Shown here: one piece after another, positions 9,805 through 19,500 of the stretch
Layout: every line of letters starts with the position of its first letter
How positions within the stretch are numbered: position 1 is the first letter of the stretch
Origin: Ruegeria sp. TM1040
GTDB taxonomy: Bacteria > Pseudomonadota > Alphaproteobacteria > Rhodobacterales > Rhodobacteraceae
NCBI RefSeq assembly: GCF_000014065.1
Contig: NC_008043.1
Location: forward strand, 556,001 to 620,000
Length of the DNA stretch: 64,000 nucleotides
Direction of reading: 5' to 3'
Notes under the pieces: generated by a model
What the model was told of the DNA's origin: nothing
The model's database searches: none
Seen by the model: the letters and a program-made list of their open reading frames with translations, nothing else
Translations under genes and position numbers: made by a program

Positions 9805-10011
9805 ATGACGAAAGACACCGCAATGACAACCGTGATCCCCGCCCCTATGACCCCGACTGCTCTTGATCAGGCCGAAGCTGCCCTCAGCCCCGCTGCGGTC
9901 GCGCTGGCTGTGCTTGAGGAAAGCTGGGCCTATTACACCCCCGAAGCCCCTGTGGTGAGCCGCGATATCGACGCCGTGGATGGCGTGCTGGCCTATTACG
10001 AAGCTGCCTGA
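9805..10011 (+). CDS. small hypothetical protein
   Basis: A 68-residue acidic, alanine-rich protein with the C-terminal segment ESWAYYTPE...DGVLAYYEAA. GGGAGG lies about 15 bases upstream of the ATG at 9805; a second ATG at 9823 is possible. The two aromatic AYY repeats and the protein-like composition suggest a real gene. I do not recognise a family, and it could be misannotated noncoding DNA. Confidence 0.5.
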   Translation: MTKDTAMTTVIPAPMTPTALDQAEAALSPAAVALAVLEESWAYYTPEAPVVSRDIDAVDGVLAYYEAA

Positions 10012-10071
10012 GGGCGCCAGCACTTGAGGCGGTCCCTTGAACCGGCCTGCGCCAACCGATAGGTCTCCTGC

Positions 10072-10260
10072 ATGCCGGTTCTTCTGCTCCTTCTTTTGCT
10101 CGGCGTGTTGGGCTATCTGTTCTGGCGGCGCAAAACCACAACGCTGACACGCGATTGCCGCTGGCGGCGCGCGCCGGGTGGCAATGGCTGGCACTGCGCC
10201 TTTTGTGGTGCCAGCGATCCCGACCCAACTCCACCCCGCGATTGTCAAAGGCCGCGCTAG
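10072..10260 (+). CDS. small membrane-anchored CxxC protein
   Basis: A 62-residue protein with one N-terminal hydrophobic helix (VLLLLLLLGVLGYLFW), then basic residues and a short tail with CRWRR...WHCAFCGA, a knuckle-like set of cysteines that might bind a metal. The pattern matches a group of short Rhodobacteraceae hypotheticals I recall in outline, without a known function. It stands alone between the preceding small gene and a GC-rich noncoding stretch. Confidence 0.5.
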   Translation: MPVLLLLLLLGVLGYLFWRRKTTTLTRDCRWRRAPGGNGWHCAFCGASDPDPTPPRDCQRPR

Positions 10261-10277
10261 AGCAGCCGCAAGCGCCC

Positions 10278-10299
10278 CGCCGCCCCGCGAGGGGCGGCG
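10278..10299. repeat. strong GC hairpin in intergenic DNA
   Basis: A nine-base-pair stem CGCCGCCCC/GGGGCGGCG with a GCGA loop. It lies in the 239-base interval 10261-10499, which also contains other GC-rich palindromic fragments and no supportable gene. There is no T-run, so I do not call it a terminator. Confidence 0.5.
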
Positions 10300-10499
10300 C
10301 CGGGCCCCAAGGCTTTGCCCGGCATCTGTGATGCAGGGCCAAAGGGGCGGGAGCCCCCCCTCGCGCATTCCATGACCCTATCTGGCGATGCCGCCGTTCG
10401 TTCCGGGTGAGGTGAAGCTCCGCGAAGAGCCCAAAGCGAACATTGGCCGTGCGAGCAGCGAACGACGGCTTAGGAGGTTCGCTGCCAAGCCGCATAGGC

Positions 10500-11681
10500 T
10501 TATGCCATTCTTGCACTACTCATTTGATCGAGCCGCTCGGCGAAGGCATGCTCCTCGATCCCTTCAACCAATGCCCGCCGAAAGAAGGCGGCTTGGGTTT
10601 CCGGTGCTAGACCGTTTGTCGGCGGATCGCGATCGAGATTTGTCGGAAACGAGTACCCTTCGGCGGTCGCAGCTATTGCCGCAGACAATTCGGCAACGCT
10701 GAGCTTGTTTGTTTGCTTGGCCTGAAACGCATACGGGAAAATCAGTCTACACATTCTGTCCCGATCGACTGTCTCCATTGCGCGACCGAAGGCCGATGAC
10801 ACCTGCAAAAGGTTGGCGAAGCGGTGAATGTCGTGGCTCGTGTTGGCTCCGGCCGCGTGAAACAAAGCGGGGGAGAAAAACACGGCATCTCCCTTGGCTA
10901 GCGGCAACTGCACATGGTGTTCTTCGAAAAGGGCCCGAAAGTCATCCCGGCGCCATGCTGCATAGCCCGGACGATATGCTTGCGAAAAGGGCAGCAGTTT
11001 GGTCGGGCCGCTTTCTAACGGCATGTCGGAATGGGCGACAGCGCCCTGAAGCGTCAGAATTGGCGAGACGTCGTGGACGTGCGCAGGATAGGACGCGCTG
11101 ACATCGGAGGTTTGAAATCCCAGATGATAGTCGCGATGCGCCTGCTGAGCTGCGCCGCCGGGGTGCACGAGGTTTACCTGCGCGGTCATCTGATAATTCG
11201 GCCCCAGCCAAGCTTCGCAAACTGCCGCAATAGAAGTGTTTGCGAAATAATTCAGAAACGCGTCGGGCGAGGCTTCGCAGAGCTTCTGAAGCGAGTTCCA
11301 TATCCGATCGTTCGCTCCCGACGCTGCGAAGTGATCGCCTGCGCCCCCAGTTCCCTGCTTCTCTTCCGCAATAATTCCTTCGTAAATGCGGGTTGCCTCA
11401 TCCAGAACTGCCGTATCGGCATAGGCTCCCTTTAGGGCCACGACCCCCGCACCGGAGCGCAGGACCTGTGCCCATTCCGCCATGATCCCTCTACGGGTCC
11501 TGTCATCTTCGAGAGCCGGACGCAGCTTTGCCATGTCGTAGATCGGAATGTTCTTTTCGATGGCGGCCGCAAGCGGCACCTGCTCGCTCCTTGTCGCTTG
11601 ACCTATGAGTGCCTTGAACTCTCCCAGATCACAGTTATCGGGGTCGTAGTAGGCGATGGTGTTATCGACGGTATCCTTCAT
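10500..11681 (-). CDS. phytanoyl-CoA dioxygenase (PhyH) family protein
   Basis: A 393-residue protein that looks like an Fe(II)/2-oxoglutarate-dependent dioxygenase of the PhyH family. The iron-binding HxD appears in QQAHRDYHLGF near residue 190. The downstream FFSPALFHAAGANTSHDIHRFAN supplies the distal histidine and the arginine that normally holds 2-oxoglutarate. The ATG at 11681 is preceded by GGGAGG; the frame is open a few codons further. It is divergently transcribed from a LacI-type regulator with only 79 bases between them, so that regulator probably controls it. Substrate unknown. Confidence 0.75.
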   Translation of the reverse strand: MKDTVDNTIAYYDPDNCDLGEFKALIGQATRSEQVPLAAAIEKNIPIYDMAKLRPALEDDRTRRGIMAEWAQVLRSGAGVVALKGAYADTAVLDEATRIYEGIIAEEKQGTGGAGDHFAASGANDRIWNSLQKLCEASPDAFLNYFANTSIAAVCEAWLGPNYQMTAQVNLVHPGGAAQQAHRDYHLGFQTSDVSASYPAHVHDVSPILTLQGAVAHSDMPLESGPTKLLPFSQAYRPGYAAWRRDDFRALFEEHHVQLPLAKGDAVFFSPALFHAAGANTSHDIHRFANLLQVSSAFGRAMETVDRDRMCRLIFPYAFQAKQTNKLSVAELSAAIAATAEGYSFPTNLDRDPPTNGLAPETQAAFFRRALVEGIEEHAFAERLDQMSSARMA

Positions 11682-11760
11682 GACGGATCCTCCCTTGTCC
11701 CGCACAGGATACGGATGCGGGGATTGCTTTGGGGCGAGAAACGCATCAAAAACACATCAA

Positions 11761-12780
11761 ATGACACACCGTTTTCCAATCAAGGAGATCGCGCGGCAGG
11801 CGGGTCTTGGCACCGCCACTGTCGATCGGGTCCTGAATGACCGGGCGCATGTGAGCCCGCAGACAAAGCTGCGTGTTACCGCTGCAATAAAAGAGTTGAA
11901 GGCCCAAGAGGCCCAGCTTGCTGCTCATGGAAGGCGATTGTTCTTTGACTTCGTCGTTGAAGCGCCATCACGCTTCAGCCTTGAAGTGAAGGCGGCCGCA
12001 GAAGCAGTACTCCCTCAGATCGGAACCGCTGTTTGCCGCCCTCGATTTCTGCTGCAGGAGATCATGGAAGAGGATGAGGTCGTCGGGGCACTGAAACGGA
12101 TCATGAAGCGAGGTAGTCAGGGCGTGTGTCTAAAGGCGCGGGACACGGCGCGGATTAGGGAAGCAGCGAAGACGCTGACCGCCGCAAAAATCCCCGTGGT
12201 CACGCTGGTCACCGACATCGGGGGTACTGATCGTCTTGCCTACGTCGGGTTAGACAACGCCGGTGCAGGACGCACTGCAGCCTACCTTATCTCCCGAGCG
12301 CTTGGGGATGTGCAGGGAATGGTCTTGGCCACGCGCAGCCATGAACGCTTTCTAGGAGAAGAAGAGCGCGAGTTCGCATTTGTCGAAACCTTGGCACGCG
12401 AGCGTCCAGGTCTACAGGTATTTGCTGTCCAGGGCGGTAGTGGAGTGGACTTTGAAACGTCAAAGCTCTTAACGAAGTCCATGGTTGGCATTCACCATCT
12501 GCGCGCGGTCTATTCGATGGGGGGTGGCAACCTATCGATCCTACGCACGCTGGAGCACAAAGGTCTGAGCCCCGATGTGTACGTGGCCCATGATCTTGAT
12601 CGGGAAAACAGGGAGCTGATCCAGGACCGGCGCATCGACTTCATCCTGCATCACGATTTGCAGCTGGACGTACGGAACACGTTCAACGCCTTTCTATCCT
12701 ATCATGGGCTGTCCAGTGGTCTTGTGGGGGCGCCGATCTCCACGGTCCAGGTGCTGACACCGGAGAATATACCGCGTTGA
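11761..12780 (+). CDS. LacI-family transcriptional regulator
   Basis: A 339-residue regulator with an N-terminal LacI helix-turn-helix, PIKEIARQAGLGTATVDRVL, followed by the hinge-like VSPQTKLRVTAAIKEL. A periplasmic-binding-protein-like sensor domain covers residues 60-330 (VVTLVTDIGG, YVGLDNAGAGRTAAYL). I place the start at the ATG at 11761, directly before the DNA-binding domain; no strong ribosome binding site is visible. Its divergence from the PhyH-type dioxygenase suggests it senses that enzyme's substrate or product, probably a small organic ligand. Confidence 0.85.
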   Translation: MTHRFPIKEIARQAGLGTATVDRVLNDRAHVSPQTKLRVTAAIKELKAQEAQLAAHGRRLFFDFVVEAPSRFSLEVKAAAEAVLPQIGTAVCRPRFLLQEIMEEDEVVGALKRIMKRGSQGVCLKARDTARIREAAKTLTAAKIPVVTLVTDIGGTDRLAYVGLDNAGAGRTAAYLISRALGDVQGMVLATRSHERFLGEEEREFAFVETLARERPGLQVFAVQGGSGVDFETSKLLTKSMVGIHHLRAVYSMGGGNLSILRTLEHKGLSPDVYVAHDLDRENRELIQDRRIDFILHHDLQLDVRNTFNAFLSYHGLSSGLVGAPISTVQVLTPENIPR

Positions 12781-13362
12781 GGTCAGTCCAGTCAGGGGCG
12801 CGCTTCAACCGGAAAGGCAGACATCACCGCTTTCATCGGCAACTTCTGCTCTGTCCGGCATCCTCACCGTTCGAAGGTGGTCGGCGGCTGCATATGCGGC
12901 GAAGGTCTGCTCTTCTTCATGCGACCGCGGCATGGAGCGTCCGCAAAGCTGCAAGATCTGTCGAGTTTGCAAAGGTCGCTATCTGCGCTTCGCTGACATC
13001 AGTTCAGGGTGCAGCATCGCCTGGCCCTATTGATCAGATTTGAAGGCCCGCTTTCGGGAAGCCTTTCGCGCGCAGCGATCCCTTCGCTGCGCTTTACATG
13101 AGTGTCGTGGTTGGGCTGCCTGCCGTCTTTATTTTCGGTGGAGGGAGCGGCAGCGTTGGTCTGCTTTGGGGACGCCCGCGACGACAGCACGGGGTGGGCG
13201 CTTCGGCGTAAGCCGCCCACTCAGAGGCAAATCCTTTGGTCAGAAAAGCAGAACTAACTGGTGCTCTTCACTCAGAAAACCGGGAAGCTGTTGTGTTGGC
13301 TGCGCTTGGCGCGCACTCTACTTTTCGTAAGTTTATTTTTGCTTTGGCTGGCGATACTGTAC
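12781..13362. other. gene-free stretch at the island border
   Basis: About 580 bases with no open frame of convincing coding character. Several short GC-rich words (AAGGCCCGCTTTCGGGAAGCC near 13038, TTTGCAAAGGTCGCTATCTGCGC near 12969) look like degenerate intergenic repeats. The second recurs inverted with one mismatch near 16429-16451. This is probably where chromosomal sequence gives way to the island. Confidence 0.4.
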
Positions 13363-14443
13363 CGATGTCGGTGTCCCATTGAAGGACCCATCGCTCTTTT
13401 ATGAGCCGTTCGCTTGGGGGGGCGACACCCCAGCGCCTTGGTGAATGGAATGGGGCATCGGGCCATGTGGCCTGCGTTGCCCCTTCCAATGGTTTGGGGA
13501 CATTTTTCCTGCGGAGAGTTCGTCACTCTAGCACGCCATCATCGAGCGCGGCTTCTCGCTGCCTGACCAGCTGCCGAGCTGCGCGGTACTCGGGTGAGCC
13601 AGGGGTTAATGCGTGGAGTAAGTAACGGAGCATCAGATCCTTTTCATCGTCCGAGGTCTCATCCTTCTGCTTGATGGCGGCCAAGACCTGCATTCGAGTG
13701 GCCTCAGTCATCTTGCCGTAGTGAGCTTCCGTGATGACCATGCTCTCGTGCCCGAGGTTCAGTGACCAGGCCTTACGCTCTTCAGAGCGGGTGCAGATCT
13801 GATCGCCCAGCGCTTTGAGGCAATGGCGCGCTGAATGGGGCGAGTAGGACTGCCCAACGCCTGTGCTTGCGATGCGAAAGGCCTTATTGACCGCCCCTGA
13901 CGTTTCTAGGATCGGAAGAGGTGCCGGGCTGGTTTTGGGCGTCGAGAGATACTTACTGTCAGGAAACAGAGCATCCTCTCCGCCAAAGCCATTGCTTTCC
14001 AGTTCCCGTTTCCATTCCACCACGACGAGACTGATCTCGCTAGGCACCGGAAACCATCGGACGGTGAAGCTTTTTCCATTCTTCGCCCGCATTTCGCGAG
14101 CATCTTGCACCGCTGTCTCTGCCTCGCAATCAATGTGTTTGAGACGCATGCTGGAAAGAGCTGCCGCTCGCAGACCAGTAAGAAACGCGCAGGCGACGAT
14201 TGCGCGGTCCCGGCGTTGGGCAAGCGTGAGGCTTGGCATGGATTGCACCATCGCCTGAGCCTCTTCTACGGACGGGTAGAGCTTGTCTGGTCGCGCCAAG
14301 GCCCTAGCCATCTTCTGCCTTGGTAGGTCGAAGTAGTCGGGCAAGGTGACGCCAAGCCGCCGATATCCCTCCTGCTTGGTTAGCCATTTTACGAATGCTG
14401 CCAGATGAGAGGCCCGATGGCGAATAGTGGATGCACTGAGGCC
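13363..14443. repeat. 1081-bp direct repeat, left copy
   Basis: This block matches 26068-27148 with a constant offset of 12705 bases. By eye I found four mismatches (14030, 14366, 14369, 14426). It contains the 3' part of the integrase gene and 160 bases downstream of its stop. It ends exactly where the IS3-family element begins. Confidence 0.95.
13523..14443 (-). pseudogene. tyrosine recombinase, 5'-truncated by an IS element
   Basis: This is the C-terminal part (about residues 229-535) of the same integrase encoded intact at 26228-27835. The catalytic arginine (TGLRAAALSS), HSARH and GHESMVITEAHY are all still present. The N-terminal helix-turn-helix and cysteine-rich regions are gone because the IS3-family element abuts it at 14444. 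The gene beyond the IS is not the missing half, so this is a remnant rather than a simply interrupted gene. Confidence 0.9.
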
Positions 14444-14524
14444 TGATGTGATCCCCGAAAACGCCCCCGTTTTTGATTAGAGTTTTCCGCAGAGAAACCC
14501 TGGCTGGGAGAGGAGCGGAAACGC

Positions 14525-14791
14525 ATGAAGGCATCGAAGTTCACGGACGCGCAGAAGGCGTTCATCATCAAGCAGGCGGAGGACGGCACCTCGGTGGCCG
14601 AGGTCTGCCGCAAGGCCGGGATCAGCACGGCGACATTTTTCAACTGGAAGAAAAAATATGCTGGCCTGATGCCATCCGAGATGAAACGGCTCAGGGAACT
14701 CGAGCAGGAGAACGCGCGTCTGAAGAAGATCGTCGCGGATCTCGCGCTCGACAAGGAAATGCTGCAGGACGTCATTAAGCGAAAGCTTTGA
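14525..14791 (+). CDS. IS3-family transposase OrfA
   Basis: An 88-residue protein with an IS3 OrfA helix-turn-helix (KAFIIKQAEDGTSVAEVCRK, GISTATFFNWKKKY) followed by a leucine-zipper-like coil (LRELEQENARLKKIVADLAL). It binds the element ends and pairs with OrfB. It overlaps OrfB by 4 bases. Translation of OrfB as an OrfAB fusion by -1 frameshifting is the family norm, and the overlap is compatible with it. Confidence 0.93.
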   Translation: MKASKFTDAQKAFIIKQAEDGTSVAEVCRKAGISTATFFNWKKKYAGLMPSEMKRLRELEQENARLKKIVADLALDKEMLQDVIKRKL

Positions 14792-15621
14792 GGCCTGCCC
14801 GGAAAAGGTCGCTGGTCGACGGGATGCGGGCGGATTGGCAGGTGTCGATCCGCCGGGCCTGCGAGGTGATCCGGTTCGATCCGAGAACCTATCGCTACAA
14901 ATCCCGCCGGCCTGGGCAGGCCGCTTTGGAACAGCGGATACGAGAGATTTGCCAGACGCGCGTGCGCTTCGGCTACAGGCGCGTGCATGTGCTGCTGCGC
15001 CGGGAGGGCTGGGAGATCAACGCCAAGAAGACCTATCGCATTTACAAGGAGTTGGGTATGCAACTTCGGAGCAAGACACCTAAGCGCCGGGTGAAGGCCA
15101 AGCTGCGGGATGACCGCAAGGAGGCTGTCAGCCCCAATGACGTCTGGGCTATGGACTTTGTTCATGATCAGCTGGCTACAGGCTGGAAACTTCGGGTTCT
15201 GACGGTCGTCGACACCTTCTCACGCTATGTCCCGGTGCTTGATGCTCGGTTCACATATCGCGGGGAGGACGTGGTCGCGACGCTTGAGCAAGTATGCAAG
15301 CGCACCGGCTACCCAGCCACCATCCGTGTTGACCAGGGCAGCGAGTTCATCTCCAAGGATATGGACCTTTGGGCCTATGCCAACGACGTGACATTGGACT
15401 TCTCCCGTCCGGGCAAACCTACCGACAACGCCTTCATCGAGGCGTTCAATGGCCGGTTCCGGGCGGAGTGCCTGAACGCGCACTGGTTCATGAGCCTTGA
15501 AGATGCAGCCGAAAAGTTGGAGGCTTGGCGTAGAGACTACAATGAAGAACGCCCGCACGGGGCTATCGGGAACAAGGTCCCGGCAGACCTGATGAAATCA
15601 GTTCACGACACCAGCCCGTGA
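14788..15621 (+). CDS. IS3-family transposase OrfB (DDE integrase core)
   Basis: A 277-residue protein with the retroviral-integrase-type catalytic core. WAMDFVHDQL provides the first aspartate, RVDQGSEFIS the second and AFIEAFNGRFRAECL the glutamate. An HTH_21-type region (IRRACEVIRFDPRTYRYK) precedes it. The frame begins at a TTG overlapping the OrfA stop. It appears intact, so the element may still be mobile. The sequence resembles the IS407-like branch of IS3, as a best guess. Confidence 0.92.
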   Translation: MRPARKRSLVDGMRADWQVSIRRACEVIRFDPRTYRYKSRRPGQAALEQRIREICQTRVRFGYRRVHVLLRREGWEINAKKTYRIYKELGMQLRSKTPKRRVKAKLRDDRKEAVSPNDVWAMDFVHDQLATGWKLRVLTVVDTFSRYVPVLDARFTYRGEDVVATLEQVCKRTGYPATIRVDQGSEFISKDMDLWAYANDVTLDFSRPGKPTDNAFIEAFNGRFRAECLNAHWFMSLEDAAEKLEAWRRDYNEERPHGAIGNKVPADLMKSVHDTSP

Positions 15622-15679
15622 ACCTGATGGAACCGCGGAAATTCTAACAACGGCCGAGGGCACGTTGGGTAGCACATCA

Positions 15680-16092
15680 ACAGGGCGATTCTGTGGGGCA
15701 GTTTGTAGGGCAAAAAGTGGGGCAAACTGTCGGCTGAACGAATCTGAAATCGAGCAAAAACAACAACTTCAGATACTTGGGTGCATTTTCCTTGACGTAA
15801 ATGGTGCCGGGGGCGGCCCCTCATTGGGGGCTTAAGCATTTGTAATAAAGACGGAAAAGGTATGTGGTTTTTCCGTGTACCCCTAGGTGTACCCCGCATC
15901 GGGATTTTACCTCGGGTTCGATGTCAGCTAACGCTGAATTGAGAATGTACTGCAGGGCGCAAAACCGGATCTAATTCTGTCCCGCGAAAGGGAGGGCGCA
16001 ACAGCCTCTCCCACTTCGCCCTGACGGTATGCGTATTTCGCCAGCGTACGCAAGACTTATAGATGCGCCGAATTTGTAGCGGACTCCCAAAG
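15680..16092. other. gene-free relic with a tRNA-end-like site
   Basis: About 410 bases without a supportable gene. TGGTGCCGGGGGCGG at 15802-15816 looks like the reverse complement of a tRNA 3' end. It differs from the tRNA-Phe att core at 30101 by one missing C, and equals the end expected for some alphaproteobacterial tRNA-Leu genes. GTGTACCCCTAGGTGTACCCC near 15875-15895 resembles the 5' side of P4-type integrase genes. I infer an old attachment site with its integrase deleted. Confidence 0.4.
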
Positions 16093-16364
16093 ATTACAGG
16101 CACTATCAAAAGTCATATCGATCAGATCAGGAACGCATTCTGGTCTGGCGGGGCCTCCAACCCGCTCTCCGTGTGATCGAACAGCTGACCTTCCTCATGT
16201 TCATTGAGCGGCTTGACGATCTGCACACCGTCGACGAAAGCAAATCCGAAGACCTGGGAACCTCCACGTCCCGCAGCATTTTCTCTGCAGGCACGGAGGA
16301 CAAAGGCGAGCCCTTTGAGACCTGCGCGGGTCCCGCTCCTAGCACTTCTAGGCCCGCGAGATGA
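16093..16364 (+). pseudogene. hsdM 5' fragment, frameshifted relic
   Basis: The translation SHIDQIRNAFWSGGASNPLSV at 16111-16172 followed in another frame by IEQLTFLMFIERLDDLHTV from 16176 matches the N terminus of the intact HsdM at 24185-25759 (IDQIWNAFWSGG..., IEQITYLLFIKRLDEIHT). Two extra bases near 16173 (GTGTGATC) break the frame. Only about 85 codons remain. It points away from hsdR and is the relic of another type I system, not a piece of the intact one. 16365-16580 holds nothing I can identify. Confidence 0.85.
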
Positions 16365-16580
16365 TGCGTATCGTTGACGAGCATAATTCCACATTAACCG
16401 GTGTCGTGCCATGTGCGGACGGCAGCTCTGCGCAGATAGTGACCTTTGCAAAGTAGCAGAAGCTAGCCAGTCTCGAATACGTGACCGGCCCAAAGCCGAC
16501 CTTATCAATTTGATCGGATGCCGCATCGCTGAAGCGGCCGTTGATTGCAATAGATCAGGCAAAGCATCGACCGCGCGAAT

Positions 16581-19500
16581 TTAGGCTGCAGCGGTTTGAT
16601 TGGTTTCTCTGACCAGTCTGATTATCTCGGCCGATTGAGTTTCACTGAAAACACCCATAATCCCCATGTCATCCAGGTCAGTGAACGGACTCTCATAGAA
16701 GGTCTTGGGGTCCAAAACGCCATTTTCGCAAAGGCTGTTGATGATTAGATCGATGAATTCTGTTTGGTTCGCCGAAAGTTGGTTGGCTGCCGCGAAATCG
16801 CTGAACAAGGCTTTCGCTGCGGCTCGATCAAGCCCCGTAAGCGACCGCAGAAACACTCCGAGACCACCTTCATTCTGCAGGCCATCCAGAACGTCATGGT
16901 CGGCTACGCCTTCATCAATCAGCATACGTTCTAGCTCCTGAAGATCGGCGGGCGTAAGTTGTTCGCCGCGCCGAATTTTTTGGAGAGCGATGTGGTCAGA
17001 ATGGGCTTCGATGAATTTCCGTGTCTTGGTTTTGAAACGCACCTTATCCACGCCGCTTCCCACTTCGGGCAAGTCGATAGTGGTTGAGGTGCCGATGCTG
17101 TCTTCAAAATCCGTGATAACGTTTTTTCGTTCCTTCGGCTGGATTAGCTCTGCCAAGTTGCGGAAGCGTCGCCGGACGTCTTCTAGGATTTCAACATTGA
17201 TATCCTGCCAAAACTCATCAGTTTGGATCGCCAATACGAGCTCAAGCTCTTGGGTCACTGCCGGAACATTCGAAAGGCTTTCCAAGGCGGAAGCAAAGGA
17301 CACGATCCGTCTTTGAAGATTGGCGAATGCCGCGTCACCGCGAAGTAGAAGTAGTTGGGCATTTAGCACCAATAGATCGAACTGCTTTGCTGCGAGTCGG
17401 CCGTCTTCGAAAGCTGTAGGAAGACCGGCAACTTCTTCAATCAAAGCTAGACGTGCATCGAGGTCCAAAGTGTCCCAAGCTTCGGCGCTTTGAAATCGTT
17501 CGACCGGTCGGCGCGCTTGACGTACGATGAAGTTCTCTAAGTTCATGCCGAGAACTTCCTGATGCAAACGGTCCTTAATGTCGGCAGCCAAGGGGCTTTC
17601 GTTCCCGGCTTCGTCCAAAGCGCTAATCAACTCGACACGCGACACAAACAACCGTTCGCCAATTGGTCGCGCAGTAGGGCTATCTGTGATTTTCGGGTTC
17701 TCGTTGAAGAACTCTAAGTTTTGGCAGAAGTCAAAGATGATGAACTCTTGTTTGTCTTGCCCTGGCCCGAACAGATCCTCGCAAGTTCGGGTGCCTCTAC
17801 CAACCATTTGCCAGAACTTCGTTTTAGAACGAACAATCTTGAAAAAAACGAGATTCACGACCTCGGGCACATCAATGCCTGTGTCCAACATATCGACAGA
17901 GACCGCGATATGGGGGGCTTCCTCCGCTTCTGAGAAATCGTCGATCAACGATTGCGCATAGGTGACACTGTAGTCGATGAGACGTGCAAACTGACCCATG
18001 TAATGTGGGTAGTTGGCATCGAAGCGCTCGACAATGAACTTCGCATGATCGCTGTTTTTAGCGAAAATGATTGTCTTTCCAAGCCTGTCGCCTCCGGCGA
18101 CTTTGATGCCGTTGGTCATTAGATGCTCAAGGACTTTGTCCACTGTATCCTTGTTGAACAGCCAGCGGTTCAAGTCAGCCGCCTCCACCCGATCAGGAAC
18201 CGCGCCCTCATCATCCCACTCGATTGCGTCCCACTCGGCTTTTTCTTCGTCAGAAAGGCTGTCGTAGTCGATACCGTCACGTTGGAACTTCAAAGGGACC
18301 GAGATCGATCTAGGCGGTACGAGATATTCATCCGCCACCGCATCCTCTAAGTCATAACTGTCGGTTGGTATTCCGCGTTCCAGCTCAAAGAGCGAGTATG
18401 TGTCTCGGTCAATCTCTTCGCGCGGCGTCGCCGTGAGGCCGACCAAGAGTCCATCAAAATAGTCGAAGATGGCACGGTACTTCCGATAGACAGAACGGTG
18501 CGCTTCGTCGATCACGATCAAGTCAAAGTGGCCGGGGCCAAACTGCTTTTCACCGCCTTTGACGTCGTCGATCAACCCCAACATCGTGGGATAGGTCGAT
18601 AGACAAATACGAGCACCAGAATGATCGTTCCTGGCCGGGTCATGATTCTTCAGCAGGTTTGCACTTGCCGCCGTCGGCAAGTGTGTCTTGAAGGCATTGT
18701 GTGCCTGTTTCACCAGAGCAACGCGATCCGCGAGGAAGAGCACACGCCGCACCCAATTGGCGCGCATGAGCTGGTCGATAAGCGCGATGACCGTTCGCGT
18801 CTTGCCACTGCCAGTCGCCATTACAAGCAAGGCCTTCCGCTGTCGGTCTCGTTCAAAAGCCTCGCCTACCCGGCGAATGGCTCGCTGTTGGTAAAAGCGC
18901 CCAGCAATACCCTGGTCTACGGACACCCCATCTAACGATTTTCTGGTGCCTCTACGTTGGTGAAGCAGGACGAGTTCATCCCTTTTCAGGAAGCCCGATA
19001 CACGACGCGGGGGGTACATCTGGTCGTCCCAGAGCCAATGTTCATAGCCGTTCGTCGTGAAAATCACCGGACGGCGCCCATACATCGTTTCAAGACAATC
19101 GGCGTAAAGCTTGGCTTGCTGCTGCCCTATCCGGCTGTCCTTCATGGTTCGTTTCGCTTCGACCAAGGCGAGTGGCTTGGCATCGTTTCCCCAAAGCACA
19201 TAATCGACAAGGCCTTCACCTTTGTCATTAGGCATACCTGATACCGGAAATTCACGGTCGCGCTCCTGGTCGAGCGGCCACCCAGCCTCGTTCAGCAGCA
19301 GATCAATGAAAGCATCGCGCGTCGCGGCCTCATTGTAGTCGTGGTCATCTTGTACCGCAGTGTTGGCCTGGCGAATTTCTTTGATTTCCGCCCGCACTTG
19401 CGCGAGTTCAGCCTCGAGCCTCTTTCGACCCTCCTCAGATGCGAGCGCGGCGGCTTCAGCGTCCTTTAGCGCTTTGGCATGGGCGTCGTGCTTCTCTTTC

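Larger units (their letters stand above)
14444..15679 (+). mobile_element. IS3-family insertion sequence (1236 bp)
   Basis: The imperfect terminal inverted repeats begin TGATGTG on the left (14444) and end CACATCA on the right (15679). Further matched positions extend inward for about 45 bases (TTAGA, TTT, CCGC blocks). Between them are two overlapping frames of IS3 type. No target duplication is visible: the left flank ends GAGGCC and the right flank begins ACAGGG. The flanking sequences also belong to different genes, which suggests a deletion next to the element after it inserted. Confidence 0.9.
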
